Made by a program: the position numbers and the translations under genes. Shown here piece by piece: positions 1-9,804 of a DNA stretch of 64,000 nucleotides (positions are counted from its first letter, which is position 1; each line of letters begins with the position of its first letter). The notes beneath the pieces were generated by a model. That model saw only the letters and a program-made list of their open reading frames with translations, was not told the DNA's origin and ran no database searches. The DNA is from Nostoc sp. 'Lobaria pulmonaria (5183) cyanobiont' (GTDB lineage Bacteria; Cyanobacteriota; Cyanobacteriia; Cyanobacteriales; Nostocaceae), in contig NZ_CP026692.1 in assembly GCF_002949795.1 (NCBI RefSeq), forward strand, positions 372,001 through 436,000, given 5' to 3'.

Positions 1-2
1 AA

Positions 3-80
3 ACTACTAATTTAACGATTAAGCAAATTTCACGCCCTCCGATTGCTCAAGAAAAAGGTCGAAAGGAAATCAAATTATGA
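3..80 (+). CDS. 3' end of an upstream gene, cut by the window edge (possible NRPS/PKS C-terminus)
   Basis: Only this frame stays open from the window start to a TGA at 78-80; the other two forward frames hit stops within the first 15 bases. The TGA overlaps the ATG of the NRPS gene (ATGA), which indicates translational coupling. The 25 visible residues end in a basic tail (KGRKEIKL). A segment with RPPI resembles the linker often seen after a carrier domain in cyanobacterial NRPS. The family cannot be fixed from so little sequence, but the coupling suggests the cluster continues to the left. Confidence 0.45.
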   Translation, partial: TTNLTIKQISRPPIAQEKGRKEIKL

Positions 81-3000
81 AAACTATTGATGAATTCTTA
101 ATTTATCTTTCTAGTCTAGACGTTAAGCTTTGGCTCGAAGGCGATCGCCTGTGTTGTAATGCTCCTGAAGAGGTGTTAACATCCAGTCTCAGTTCTCAGC
201 TTTCCCAACGCAAAGAAGAAATTTTAGTCTTTCTCCATCGCACTAATCAGACTTCAAAGTCAAAGCGAGCTATTTTACCTGTTTCGAGAACCGAAGACTT
301 ACCTTTATCTTTTGCCCAGCAACGGTTATGGTTTCTCGATCAAATTGAACCTGGCACCCCCCTTTATAACGTTCCTGCGGCTGTACGTCTTAAGGGTTCG
401 CTCAATATAGCCGCCTTGGAGCAAAGTTTCAACGAAATTGTGCGACGCCATGAAGCATTACGCACCACCTTTCAGACGCTAGATGGGCAGCCAGTTCAGT
501 TGATTTCCCCGATTTTAACCTTGGCACTGCCCATACTAGACTGGCGGCAGTTAAGGCACGACGAACGAGAAGCTGAAGTCCAGCGCTTGGCTGATAAGGA
601 AGCTCAACGGCCTTTCGACTTAGCTAAGGGGCCACTTCTGCGAGTAACTCTGGTACGCTTAGATGAAGCTGAATATGTGGCGCTGTTGACGATGCACCAT
701 ATTATTTCCGATGCTTGGTCTACAGGCATACTTATTCGAGAACTCAGTACACTCTACGAAGCCTTTTCCACTGGTCAGCCGTCCCCACTCCCAGAGTTAC
801 CAATCCAGTACGCTGACTTTGCTGCTTGGCAGCGCCAGTGGCTCCAGGGTGAGGTACTGAACGCCCAGCTATCTCACTGGCGAAAACAACTCAGTGGTAA
901 TCTTCCAATTCTGCAATTACCTACAGACTACCCCCGACCAAGAGTTCAGACCTTCCGAGGTGCAGGGCAATCATTTTCTCTGCCTACCGATCTCACGGAG
1001 GCACTCAAGGCATTGAGTCAGAAGGAAGAGGTAACGCTCTTCATGACATTACTAGCAGCATTCAAGACTTTGCTTTACCGCTACACCTCCCAAGAGGACA
1101 TCCTAGTGGGTTCACCCATTGCTAACCGCAACCGGATGGAGACAGAACTACTAATTGGCTTTTTTGTCAATACCTTAGTGCTGCGTACTGACCTATCGGG
1201 CAATCCCACCTTCCGGGAATTTTTGAGGCGGGTGAGGCAGGTGACTTGGGACGCCTACGACCATCAGGACTTGCCCTTTGAAAAATTGGTCGAGGAACTG
1301 CAACTAGAGCGAGACTTGAGCTACAGTCCGCTGTTTCAGGTGAAGTTCATGCTGCAAAATGCCCCAAAGGTAGACTTGAAACTTCCCGGTTTGACGCTGA
1401 GTTTTCTGCACTCAGAAAACTCAACAGCTAAGTTGGACTTGAGCCTGGATATGTATGAAACTGCTTCGGGACTGATGGGGGTGTTTGAGTACAACACAGA
1501 CCTATTTGACGGGGCTACGATTAATCGGATGGTGGAGCATTTCCGCAGTTTGTTGTCGGGTATTCTCAAGAATCCAGAGCAACATATTTCTGAATTGCTC
1601 CTACTCACTGAAGCAGAACAACATCGACTACTACTGGGGTGGAATGACACCCAGAGCCTGTATCCCAGAGATTTATGTTTCCATGAGTTATTTGAAGCTC
1701 AAGTGGAGCGATCGCCAGATGCTGTTGCAGTTGTCTTCAAGGATGAACAACTAACTTACCGAGAACTCAACCAACGCGCCAATCAATTATCACACCATCT
1801 ACAAAAACTGGGCGTGAAACCAGAGGTATTAGTTGGGATTTGTGTAGAGCGATCGCTCTCTATGGTCATCGGAGTATTAGCCATTCTCAAAGCGGGTGGC
1901 GCTTATATCCCTCTAGACCCAACTTACCCGTTAGAGCGCCTTGCCTTCATGCTGTCAGATTCACAAGTACCCATACTTCTGACAACACAGAAATTAGTCA
2001 CAGAACTACCCCAACATATCGCCAAAGTCGTCTGTCTAGATACCGATTGGGCAACTATTGCACAGGAGAGCAAGCAGAACCTCAATAGTGGTGCTATCGT
2101 CGAAAACTTGGCTTACCTTATTTATACCTCTGGGTCTACAGGGACACCGAAAGGAGTCTTGGTTACTCATCAAGGATTAGGCAACCTAACGAAAGACAAA
2201 ATTCGGACGTGTAAAGTTCAACCCGACAGCCGCATTCTCCAATTCTTCTCCTTGAGCTTTGATGCTTCCATTCCAGAATTAGTTATGGCTCTGGGTTCTG
2301 GTGCAACCCTCCATCTGGGAACACCGGAAGATTTGCTTCCTGGCTCCGCCTTAATGCAGATATTACGTGAACAAGCCATTACCCATATTACGCTCCCTCC
2401 CTCAGCCCTGGCGGTTCTGCCCCCTGCCGAACTACCTGCTTTGGAAATGGTTTTAGTGGGAGGAGAAGCTCCTTCTGGCGAACTAATCGCGCAATGGTCA
2501 AAAGGGCGACTGTTCATCAATGCCTACGGACCGACCGAAACGACAGTCAACGCGAGTATGGTGGAATGCGGCAACGACGGTCAATCTTTACCTACCGTGC
2601 GTCCCGCCGCCAACAAACAGCTTTACATCCTAGACCAACATCTCCAACCTGTTCCCATCGGCGTGCCAGGAGAACTGCACATTGGTGGAGTCGGTCTGGC
2701 GCGGGGCTACCTCAACCGTCCAGAAAAAACTGCCGAGACATTCATCCCTAATCCTTTTAGTGATGAACCAGGAAGCCGTCTATACAAAACTGGGGACTTA
2801 GCTTGCTACCTGAGTGACGGTCATATCAAGCTTCTTGGTCGCCTCGACCATCAGGTTAAAATTCGCGGCTTTCGGATTGAACCGGGAGAGATTGAAGCAC
2901 TGTTAACCCAACACCCAGGAGTGCGAGAAAGCATAGTCATCGTCCGTGAAGATCAACCAGGAGATAAACGGCTCGTCGCTTATATCGTCCCCGATCCGGA

Positions 3001-3472
3001 AAATAACCCGACAATTGGCGATTTACGCCGCTTTATTGCAGAAAAATTACCCAATTACATGATACCTGCGGCGTTCGTAACGCTCGATGCCCTACCGCTC
3101 AATCCCAACGGCAAAGTAGACCGTTTTGCTCTGCCTGTACCAGATACGGCTCGACCAGAATTAGAATCAGCGTTTGTCGCTCCTTGCACCCCTACAGAGC
3201 AAATTTTGGCTGACATTTTTGCCAAAGTGCTGGAGGTTGAGCAGGTAGGTGCTCATGACAATTTCTTTGAGTTGGGAGGACATTCGTTGCTGGCAACTCA
3301 ACTAGTTGCTCAGTTGCTCAAAACATTTGAGGTAGAGGTGACAGTTGTTGACCTATTTGAAGCACCTACTGTAACAGGTTTAGCTGAACGCATCGAGAAA
3401 ATGCAGACTTTGGAGAAGCTTTGGTCTCTTCCTTTGGAGATGGTTGAGGAAAGAGAGGAAATTGAAATATGA
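77..3472 (+). CDS. Non-ribosomal peptide synthetase, one module (TubC docking-C-A-PCP)
   Basis: This 1131-residue protein adds one amino acid to a growing peptide. Residues 1-52 are a TubC-type N-terminal docking domain. The condensation domain (about 70-500) has the active-site motif HHIISDAWS at 207-215. The adenylation domain (about 535-1040) shows the core motifs YTSGSTGTPKG, NAYGPTE, KTGD and NGKVDR. The carrier domain has the phosphopantetheine serine at 1070 in LGGHSLLATQ. Aligned by eye to GrsA, the specificity residues read D-A-P-T-L-G-A-V-N-K. D235, A236, T278, A322 and V330 are as in Phe/Tyr-type codes; the other positions are unusual, so an aromatic substrate is only suggested. 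There is no thioesterase, so release must come from the reductase encoded next. The acidic C-terminal tail (EEREEIEI) could be the short motif that binds the next TubC domain. Confidence 0.95.
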   Translation: MKTIDEFLIYLSSLDVKLWLEGDRLCCNAPEEVLTSSLSSQLSQRKEEILVFLHRTNQTSKSKRAILPVSRTEDLPLSFAQQRLWFLDQIEPGTPLYNVPAAVRLKGSLNIAALEQSFNEIVRRHEALRTTFQTLDGQPVQLISPILTLALPILDWRQLRHDEREAEVQRLADKEAQRPFDLAKGPLLRVTLVRLDEAEYVALLTMHHIISDAWSTGILIRELSTLYEAFSTGQPSPLPELPIQYADFAAWQRQWLQGEVLNAQLSHWRKQLSGNLPILQLPTDYPRPRVQTFRGAGQSFSLPTDLTEALKALSQKEEVTLFMTLLAAFKTLLYRYTSQEDILVGSPIANRNRMETELLIGFFVNTLVLRTDLSGNPTFREFLRRVRQVTWDAYDHQDLPFEKLVEELQLERDLSYSPLFQVKFMLQNAPKVDLKLPGLTLSFLHSENSTAKLDLSLDMYETASGLMGVFEYNTDLFDGATINRMVEHFRSLLSGILKNPEQHISELLLLTEAEQHRLLLGWNDTQSLYPRDLCFHELFEAQVERSPDAVAVVFKDEQLTYRELNQRANQLSHHLQKLGVKPEVLVGICVERSLSMVIGVLAILKAGGAYIPLDPTYPLERLAFMLSDSQVPILLTTQKLVTELPQHIAKVVCLDTDWATIAQESKQNLNSGAIVENLAYLIYTSGSTGTPKGVLVTHQGLGNLTKDKIRTCKVQPDSRILQFFSLSFDASIPELVMALGSGATLHLGTPEDLLPGSALMQILREQAITHITLPPSALAVLPPAELPALEMVLVGGEAPSGELIAQWSKGRLFINAYGPTETTVNASMVECGNDGQSLPTVRPAANKQLYILDQHLQPVPIGVPGELHIGGVGLARGYLNRPEKTAETFIPNPFSDEPGSRLYKTGDLACYLSDGHIKLLGRLDHQVKIRGFRIEPGEIEALLTQHPGVRESIVIVREDQPGDKRLVAYIVPDPENNPTIGDLRRFIAEKLPNYMIPAAFVTLDALPLNPNGKVDRFALPVPDTARPELESAFVAPCTPTEQILADIFAKVLEVEQVGAHDNFFELGGHSLLATQLVAQLLKTFEVEVTVVDLFEAPTVTGLAERIEKMQTLEKLWSLPLEMVEEREEIEI

Positions 3473-3578
3473 GGAGGTAGAGTTGTCTTTTTAAACGCAG
3501 AGTAAGCGCAAAGGGAGGCTGAGTTTTGATTCGCTACGAATTCATGGAATTCTGTACAGTACATCTTAATTACGAATT

Positions 3579-6500
3579 ATGCCTTATCTCAAACCCAACG
3601 TTATCGTAGAGCCATTATTTAATCAATGGTATGCCTGGTCGTACCTCATCTTCCCAGCAACAGCGGCTCGGTATATTACTGAATCGCATCTCAAAATTAT
3701 GCAGTCGTTTGTCGATGCTCCACAGGTTCATCAGTCAGCACTGAAAAATCCAGCTATGATGGGCGCTCCCTTTATTAACTATGAGGTTGACCGAGTTCAT
3801 CAAATAAAAGCTTTGTTAGAAAAAACGAAAGAAGAACAAGCACATCTGGTGCAGCTCAGTCAAGCGATCGCACAGCTAGACACGATGCTAACTGAAGAAG
3901 CCAAGGGATATTCCTTAGAACCTCTTTATCAAAACGTTCCTGAAGCATTAAAAGGATATGTAGAGTTAGTTTATGACTCAAACAACCATCCTTCTATTCG
4001 CTTTATTGAAGGACTTCTCTATAAAAGTCAGTACTATAATCCTGCATCCCAAACTGTTGCTTTATATTTAGGTCAAGAGGATGAACGTTCCTTTGTCCTC
4101 AGTACGCCTCGTTTAAAAGATGAGCGTTATTTACATTTAAATTTTCCCTTCAACGACTCCAGACTCGATCGCCTCTTTCAAATGAGGGATATTCCTCAAC
4201 CCTATACTCAAATCAAAAATCTGTTGGGGATAGCTGAGGAAGATGAGGCATTATTTTCATTGTTCTTCACCGAAGAACCTCCTCAGAAAGAGCCAAAATA
4301 TAGCGGTGATTCAGTCAGAATTCGTTACTTCGGTCATGCTTGTGTTTTAATTGAAACTAAAGACATCAGTATTTTATTAGACCCATTAATCAGCTATCAG
4401 CATCAAGAGGGCATTCCCCGCTACACCTATGCCGATTTACCGGAAACGATTGACTACGCGCTGATTACCCACAATCATCAAGACCACTGTATGTTTGAAA
4501 CATTGTTGCAGTTGCGACATAAAATCAAGCATTTAGTGGTGCCGAAGAGTAACAGTGGGGTTTTACTCGATCCTTCTATGAAATTAATCTTAAAAACAAT
4601 TGGCTTTGCCAATGTTATAGAAATTGACAACCTGGAAGCGATAGACATTAATGAAGGACAGATTGTTGCCTTACCTTTTTTAGGTGAACATGGGGATTTA
4701 AATATTAGCGCCAAAGCCGCTTATCTGATTCAATTAAAAGGACAATCTATTCTTTGTCTAGCAGATTCTAATAATATTGAGCCTAAACTTTATGAAACAA
4801 TTCAAAAAATATTTGGAGATATTGATGTAATTTTTATCGGTATGGAATGTGATGGAGCGCCCTTTAGCTGGGCTTATGGCTCCTTACTCACAAAATCAAT
4901 ACCCAGAAAGATGGGTGCAACTCGGAGATTAGATGGTTCAAATGCTGACAGAGCATTTGAACTTGTCAGTCAATTTAATCCGCAACAGGTTTATGTTTAT
5001 GCAATGGGACAAGAACCTTGGCTGATCTATATCACATCAATTCAATATACTGAAGAATCTCGTCCTATTATTGAGTCAAATAAGTTAGTAGAAGCGTGTA
5101 GAAATCGCAATATTTTTAGCGAACGGCTATTGGGTAAAAAAGAAATTTTATTAGAAAAAAATCCCAAACAAGTACCAAATGTAAAATTTGCTACAAATTA
5201 TAACAAACACTTAAACGAAAAGAAAGTTACTCAAAGCGTTGATGAGTTTTTAGCTAAACTTAGCCGTCTCGATATCAAGCTTTGGGTAGATGAAGATCGT
5301 TTGCGCTGTAACGCTCCAAAAGGAGCGCTGACACCAACTTTAAAAACTCAGCTTTCCGATCGCAAAGCAGAAATTCTGGAGTTTCTGAGCAATAAGTCTA
5401 ATGGTAGCGAAACGTTAGCGTTACTCAATGCTGACGCGATTCTAGACTCTTCCATTCGCGCTGAATTACTGACCCAGCCGACTGTTGAACCCAGTTGTAT
5501 ATTATTAACTGGAGCGACTGGTTTTGTTGGAGCCTTTTTACTTTACGAACTCCTGCAACAAACTTCCTGCGATGTTTATTGTCTAATTCGTGCCAACAGT
5601 ACTGAATTAGCTCACAATAAGCTGCGAAACTACCTTGAATCCTATCTACTTTGGGAGGAAGGTTTTAGTAGCAGGATTATTCCAGTTATTGGAGATTTAT
5701 CACAGCCACTTTTGGGACTTTCTGAGTCACAATTTCACGAGCTTGCTGATACAATTGATGTTATCTATCATAATGGGGCGTGGGTTCATCACGCTTCTCC
5801 TTACTCGTTACTCAAAGCCACCAATGTCCTGGGAACTCAAGAAGTATTGAGATTGGCGTGCCAAACGAAAGTGAAGCCAGTTCATTTGATTTCTGCTACC
5901 AGCGTGTTCTCAGGAGTTGGTGATTCTGGAGTGAGAGTAGTTCGAGAACAGGATAATATTGATAATGGTCAAGTCCCATTCGGGGGCTATAACCAGAGTA
6001 AATGGGTAGCAGAAAAGTTAGTCAACGCTGCACGCGATCGCGGACTTCCAGTTTGTATTTATAGACTCGGACGCATATCAGGACACAGCCTAACGGGTGT
6101 CTTTAATGTCAATGACTTTTTGTATAGATTGATTATCGGTTGCGTCCAACTCGGCAGTATTCCCGATGTTGAGTTGATACAGGATATTATTCCTGTAGAT
6201 TATGCAAGCAAAGCTATTATTCATCTATCGAAACTGCAAAACTCTTGGGGTAAAGCCTTTCACTTGACTCATCCTCAACCAGTTTCCACAAACCTGTTTT
6301 TCGAGAAGTTGCGATCGCTTGGCTATCCGATTCAACAAATTTCTTACGATCAATGGCACACTCAACTGTTAAACATTGCACAGAATTCTCCAGAACACGC
6401 TTTATATCCTCTAGTTTCTCTGCTCCCTGGTAGAAATAATAATTCCCAAGCACCAACTTCTGATTCAGCAGTTTTAAAATTTGACTTTCAAAATACACTC

Positions 6501-6674
6501 AATGGTTTAAAAAATACATCCATTACTTGTCCTACTATCGATGATCAATTGCTAAATATTTACTTCTCATACCTCATTAAAAACAATTTTTTAGTACCAC
6601 CACCCATTAAAAATAGCGCTCAAAAAAGCCACGATGAGTACATTTTCTCAAATTTGACGCTAACACAGAGTTAA
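3579..6674 (+). CDS. CmlA-like diiron beta-hydroxylase fused to TubC docking domain and thioester reductase
   Basis: This 1031-residue protein has three parts. Residues 1-240 match the N-terminal domain of CmlA-type hydroxylases, and 240-520 are the metallo-beta-lactamase-fold diiron domain. The ligand pattern H298-x-H300-x-D302-H303, E370 and D396 keeps the spacing I recall for CmlA (H305, H307, D309, H310, E377, D403), offset by exactly 7. CmlA hydroxylates the beta carbon of an aminoacyl group held on a carrier protein. Residues about 553-605 are a TubC docking domain very like the one starting the NRPS. From about 640 to the end is a thioester reductase domain with GATGFVG (645-651) and the catalytic Y804-x3-K808. 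It would release the product as an aldehyde or alcohol using NADPH. The gene lies 106 bases after the NRPS. I know of no characterised protein with this fusion. Confidence 0.9.
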   Translation: MPYLKPNVIVEPLFNQWYAWSYLIFPATAARYITESHLKIMQSFVDAPQVHQSALKNPAMMGAPFINYEVDRVHQIKALLEKTKEEQAHLVQLSQAIAQLDTMLTEEAKGYSLEPLYQNVPEALKGYVELVYDSNNHPSIRFIEGLLYKSQYYNPASQTVALYLGQEDERSFVLSTPRLKDERYLHLNFPFNDSRLDRLFQMRDIPQPYTQIKNLLGIAEEDEALFSLFFTEEPPQKEPKYSGDSVRIRYFGHACVLIETKDISILLDPLISYQHQEGIPRYTYADLPETIDYALITHNHQDHCMFETLLQLRHKIKHLVVPKSNSGVLLDPSMKLILKTIGFANVIEIDNLEAIDINEGQIVALPFLGEHGDLNISAKAAYLIQLKGQSILCLADSNNIEPKLYETIQKIFGDIDVIFIGMECDGAPFSWAYGSLLTKSIPRKMGATRRLDGSNADRAFELVSQFNPQQVYVYAMGQEPWLIYITSIQYTEESRPIIESNKLVEACRNRNIFSERLLGKKEILLEKNPKQVPNVKFATNYNKHLNEKKVTQSVDEFLAKLSRLDIKLWVDEDRLRCNAPKGALTPTLKTQLSDRKAEILEFLSNKSNGSETLALLNADAILDSSIRAELLTQPTVEPSCILLTGATGFVGAFLLYELLQQTSCDVYCLIRANSTELAHNKLRNYLESYLLWEEGFSSRIIPVIGDLSQPLLGLSESQFHELADTIDVIYHNGAWVHHASPYSLLKATNVLGTQEVLRLACQTKVKPVHLISATSVFSGVGDSGVRVVREQDNIDNGQVPFGGYNQSKWVAEKLVNAARDRGLPVCIYRLGRISGHSLTGVFNVNDFLYRLIIGCVQLGSIPDVELIQDIIPVDYASKAIIHLSKLQNSWGKAFHLTHPQPVSTNLFFEKLRSLGYPIQQISYDQWHTQLLNIAQNSPEHALYPLVSLLPGRNNNSQAPTSDSAVLKFDFQNTLNGLKNTSITCPTIDDQLLNIYFSYLIKNNFLVPPPIKNSAQKSHDEYIFSNLTLTQS

Positions 6675-6819
6675 GTATAACGGCGTCAACAAATCTAAGC
6701 TATGTCATTGTAACTTAAACGAAGTGGAATGTAGACATAATACAAAATCTTGAAAAAAGTGGTTAAGAACCAAAATTTGCCCAAATTATAATTTTTGTAT
6801 TTTCATTTGAGAAAACACC

Positions 6820-7725
6820 ATGAACAAAACTGACATATCTCCAGAAAGTCGCTATACAGATTACGACCCTTGGGCTTGGTTATACAATAAATCAGAAGCA
6901 GAACTAGCCTGTAAAGGGTTACTGCCAAACATAGAGAAATTACTTTTGCCACACCTTTCTAAAGGAGCGAAAATTTTCGATCTCTGCTGCGGTACAGGGC
7001 AATTATCGCAAGAGTTAATCGCTAAAGGTTATGAAATTGTTGGACTAGATGGCTCTGAAAAAATGCTGCACTATGCTCGCCAAAATGCACCAGATGCTGA
7101 GTTTATTTTAGGTGATGCTCGTGATTTTAAACTTCCTTACACATTTGAAGCTACTATTTGTACTGATTCTGCCCTCAACCACATCATGAGTCTTGAAGAA
7201 CTCAAAAGTGTTTTTAGTAATGTATATAAGGTCTTGAAAGAAAACGGCCTATTTTTATTTGATATAGGCTTAGAAAAGCGATATGCCAACATCTTTGTTA
7301 ATGATGGTGAAATGCAAGAAAATTATGCCTGGACTGTGGGCGAAACTTACAATCCAGAAGAAAAAGTTGGTACATTTACAATTACAATGTTCCAGCAAAA
7401 TGACAATAAATTAGACAAAAAGCCAAACTCAATTAGCTTACTAATAAAAAATTTAAAACGCATAGTTTACAATAAATTTTTGCGTCGCACTAAACCATCA
7501 GCTTTATTGCAACTTGTAGAAAAAGACTGGCAACCCTCAGAAATTAATTTTTCAGTCAAGCCTTATTCCAAAACAGAAATTCAGTCAGTTTTGGAAGAAG
7601 TAGGGTTTACGTCGCTTAGTATTTATAACTCCAACGGTGAATTAGCAGATCCTGAAAATAATAAGTATGCCTATTTTGTAGGACGTAAACCTTCTGCTTC
7701 TCTCAGTTTATCAAAATCAGACTAA
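6820..7725 (+). CDS. Class I SAM-dependent methyltransferase
   Basis: The 301-residue protein has a class I methyltransferase fold. Motif I reads IFDLCCGTG at residues 52-60, followed by an acidic position in VGLDGSE and a motif II/III region around GDARDF. Its position between the hydroxylase-reductase and the aminotransferase suggests it methylates the cluster product on N, O or C; the sequence does not show which. The start ATG follows a weak purine stretch (GAGAAAA). The 145-base AT-rich gap upstream could hold its own promoter. Confidence 0.85.
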   Translation: MNKTDISPESRYTDYDPWAWLYNKSEAELACKGLLPNIEKLLLPHLSKGAKIFDLCCGTGQLSQELIAKGYEIVGLDGSEKMLHYARQNAPDAEFILGDARDFKLPYTFEATICTDSALNHIMSLEELKSVFSNVYKVLKENGLFLFDIGLEKRYANIFVNDGEMQENYAWTVGETYNPEEKVGTFTITMFQQNDNKLDKKPNSISLLIKNLKRIVYNKFLRRTKPSALLQLVEKDWQPSEINFSVKPYSKTEIQSVLEEVGFTSLSIYNSNGELADPENNKYAYFVGRKPSASLSLSKSD

Positions 7726-7754
7726 AAAATGTAGGTAAATAACACTCCAAAAAC

Positions 7755-9224
7755 ATGATAACTAATAAACAAACTTCACCTGTTTCTACAGAGACAAAAG
7801 CAGATTTACAACAGAAACATTTACAAGCATTAATCGAACGCTACACCAAACGGACAAAAAAGTCAAAACAAATGACCCAAGCTTACCGTTCGGTTCTAGC
7901 AGACCCCAGAGTTCCAGAATGGTTCGATGCTTCCGTTAAAGAGATGTGTTATTTAATCATCAGTCAACAAGCTCAAGGATCTCGAGTTTGGGATATTGAT
8001 GGAAATGAATATATCGACATCATCATGGGGTTCGGCAGCAATCTTTTAGGGCATAATCCACCATTCGTGAAAGAAGCAATTCAGGAGCAGCTTGAAAAAG
8101 GATTTTCCCTAGGCCCACAATCAGAATACGCTGGTGAAGTTGCGGAGTTAATTAGCGAACTGACAGGGATGGAAAGAGTAGCTTTTAGCAATACTGGCAC
8201 GGAAGCTGTAATGACAGCAATTCGGTTGGCTCGCTCCCATACAAAGCGCAATAAAATTGCTTTATTTACTAGTTCCTATCACGGTCATTCCGATGGTGTT
8301 TTAGTCGGATCTCTCGGTCTCAAGTTGCCTAAAATACTTGAAAAGCTAGGTGGTAATATCCTAACTTCTCGTATTAATTCCCTAGCCTTTCCAGCATCTC
8401 GTGGCATTCCTTACTCAGTTAGCAAAAATGTTTTAATGCTAGAGTATGGCAACCCTGAATCTCTCAACATTATTAAAGCTAATCAGGGAAAATTAGCAGC
8501 AGTTATAGTAGAACCCATCCAGACCGGTAAACCCAATCTACAGCCGAAAGAGTTTCTACATCAACTCAGGCAATTAACTCAAAAATCAGGAATTGCCCTC
8601 ATTTTTGATGAAATGGTAACAGGCTTCCGTCTTCATCAAGGAGGAGCTCAGGCTTGGTTTGGTGTTGAAGCAGATATCGCTGCTTATGGTAAGGTTGTCG
8701 GTGGAGGAATGCCGATTGGAATTATTGCCGGAAAAAGAGCCTACTTGGATCGTATTGATGGGGGTATGTGGAACTATGGAGATGCTTCTTCTCCTGAAGT
8801 AGAAAAAACCTTTTTCGCAGGCACTCACTGCAAGCACCCTCTAGCGATCGCAGCGAGTCGAGCAGTACTTAAGTATTTAAAAAATCAGGGACCCAGTCTT
8901 CAAGAGCAATTGAACCAAAGAACATCTCAGTTTGTAGAAAGATTAAATATTTACTTTGAAGCCAATAAACTACCAATTCAAATGGCGAATTTTGGCTCTT
9001 TCTTTGGTCCTGTATTTACTGAAGATGCTGTCTCCTCAAAAAGTTTTCTTATGGGTTTCGAGCTATTACGTTATCACCTTTTTGATAAAGGTATTTTGCT
9101 TAGGGGAGAAGGAGGAGGTTTCTTATCTACTGCTCATACCGATGAAGATATTAACTCGATCCTTAAAGCTATGAAAGACAGCATTACTGAACTACAGGAA
9201 GCTGGCTTTTTTCACATCCCGTAA
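7755..9224 (+). CDS. Class III PLP aminotransferase of the GSAM/AMT type
   Basis: The 489-residue protein resembles glutamate-1-semialdehyde aminomutase, and even more the AMT domains inside cyanobacterial NRPS/PKS such as McyE. The N-terminal part has SKQMTQAYRSVLADPR, and the body has WDIDGNEYIDIIMGFG and SNTGTEAVMTAIRLAR. DEMVTGFR is the cofactor aspartate region, and the PLP lysine is K313 in AYGKVVGGG. AMT domains aminate a carbonyl on a carrier-bound chain. Here it stands alone beside a reductase domain, so a free aldehyde released by the reductase is a plausible acceptor, giving a terminal amine. A role in haem synthesis is unlikely because of the context and AMT-like signature. Confidence 0.85.
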   Translation: MITNKQTSPVSTETKADLQQKHLQALIERYTKRTKKSKQMTQAYRSVLADPRVPEWFDASVKEMCYLIISQQAQGSRVWDIDGNEYIDIIMGFGSNLLGHNPPFVKEAIQEQLEKGFSLGPQSEYAGEVAELISELTGMERVAFSNTGTEAVMTAIRLARSHTKRNKIALFTSSYHGHSDGVLVGSLGLKLPKILEKLGGNILTSRINSLAFPASRGIPYSVSKNVLMLEYGNPESLNIIKANQGKLAAVIVEPIQTGKPNLQPKEFLHQLRQLTQKSGIALIFDEMVTGFRLHQGGAQAWFGVEADIAAYGKVVGGGMPIGIIAGKRAYLDRIDGGMWNYGDASSPEVEKTFFAGTHCKHPLAIAASRAVLKYLKNQGPSLQEQLNQRTSQFVERLNIYFEANKLPIQMANFGSFFGPVFTEDAVSSKSFLMGFELLRYHLFDKGILLRGEGGGFLSTAHTDEDINSILKAMKDSITELQEAGFFHIP

Positions 9225-9333
9225 CTTAAGCAAACTTCATCATTCTGAGGCATATTCACTAGTCCATCTGAGGGATTTAGTTAGGTCAACAGGGCTATTG
9301 ATAAATTATTTTTCAACTAAACCCCATTTTGAA

Positions 9334-9804
9334 ATGACCCATAATTCTCTTCCCTCTCAACTTTATCTACTCGTTCCTTGGAACTTACCAATTGAACAAC
9401 AACTTAGTGAATCAGACCAAGTAAAAACACGTCAAGTACTCAAAAACTTATTGCAAGCTTTAGATGAACTGTCCCATCGGAAAGCCCTTGCCATTATTAA
9501 TCAAGAATTGGCCAATCTTGATGTCAGCAATATATCTCCTGCCTCAATATCTTCTACTGAAACGTCACTAGAGCCTTGGGAAGTTGAAGACTTTAACCGT
9601 TGTTTTAAAGCAACTTACGTCACAACAAAGGAATCAAGCGTCTGTATTGTTTGGGGACTGCTAATCGTTTATAAAACTTTGCTCATACTTGATGAAGATG
9701 GTAAAAAATTTGACCCTGATCGAGTCAAGGATCTAAAAGAAGGACTTAAAAGCTATGTTTATCTGTTAGGAAGAGTTTTCAGTTTATCTTTGGAGGAAAT
9801 CTAA
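9334..9804 (+). CDS. Hypothetical protein in the biosynthetic cluster
   Basis: I do not recognise this protein of about 157 residues. It is mostly helical by eye, has no signal peptide or clear membrane span, and contains a short hydrophobic stretch (VCIVWGLLIVYKTLLIL) near residue 105. An in-frame TTG at 9298 would add 12 residues; I prefer the ATG at 9334 because the added residues look non-conserved, but neither start has a strong ribosome site. Its TAA shares a base with the ATG of the next gene, so the two are translationally coupled and probably act together. Confidence 0.65.
   Translation: MTHNSLPSQLYLLVPWNLPIEQQLSESDQVKTRQVLKNLLQALDELSHRKALAIINQELANLDVSNISPASISSTETSLEPWEVEDFNRCFKATYVTTKESSVCIVWGLLIVYKTLLILDEDGKKFDPDRVKDLKEGLKSYVYLLGRVFSLSLEEI

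Noticed and set aside
3579..5200. Simple metallo-beta-lactamase hydrolase
   Set aside because: The N-terminal domain and the ligand set with E370 and D396 fit the diiron hydroxylase CmlA better than a zinc hydrolase.
7755..9224. Housekeeping hemL (glutamate-1-semialdehyde aminomutase)
   Set aside because: The signature around residues 40-95 and the cluster context fit the AMT type of assembly-line aminotransferases; hemL is normally elsewhere and about 430 residues long.
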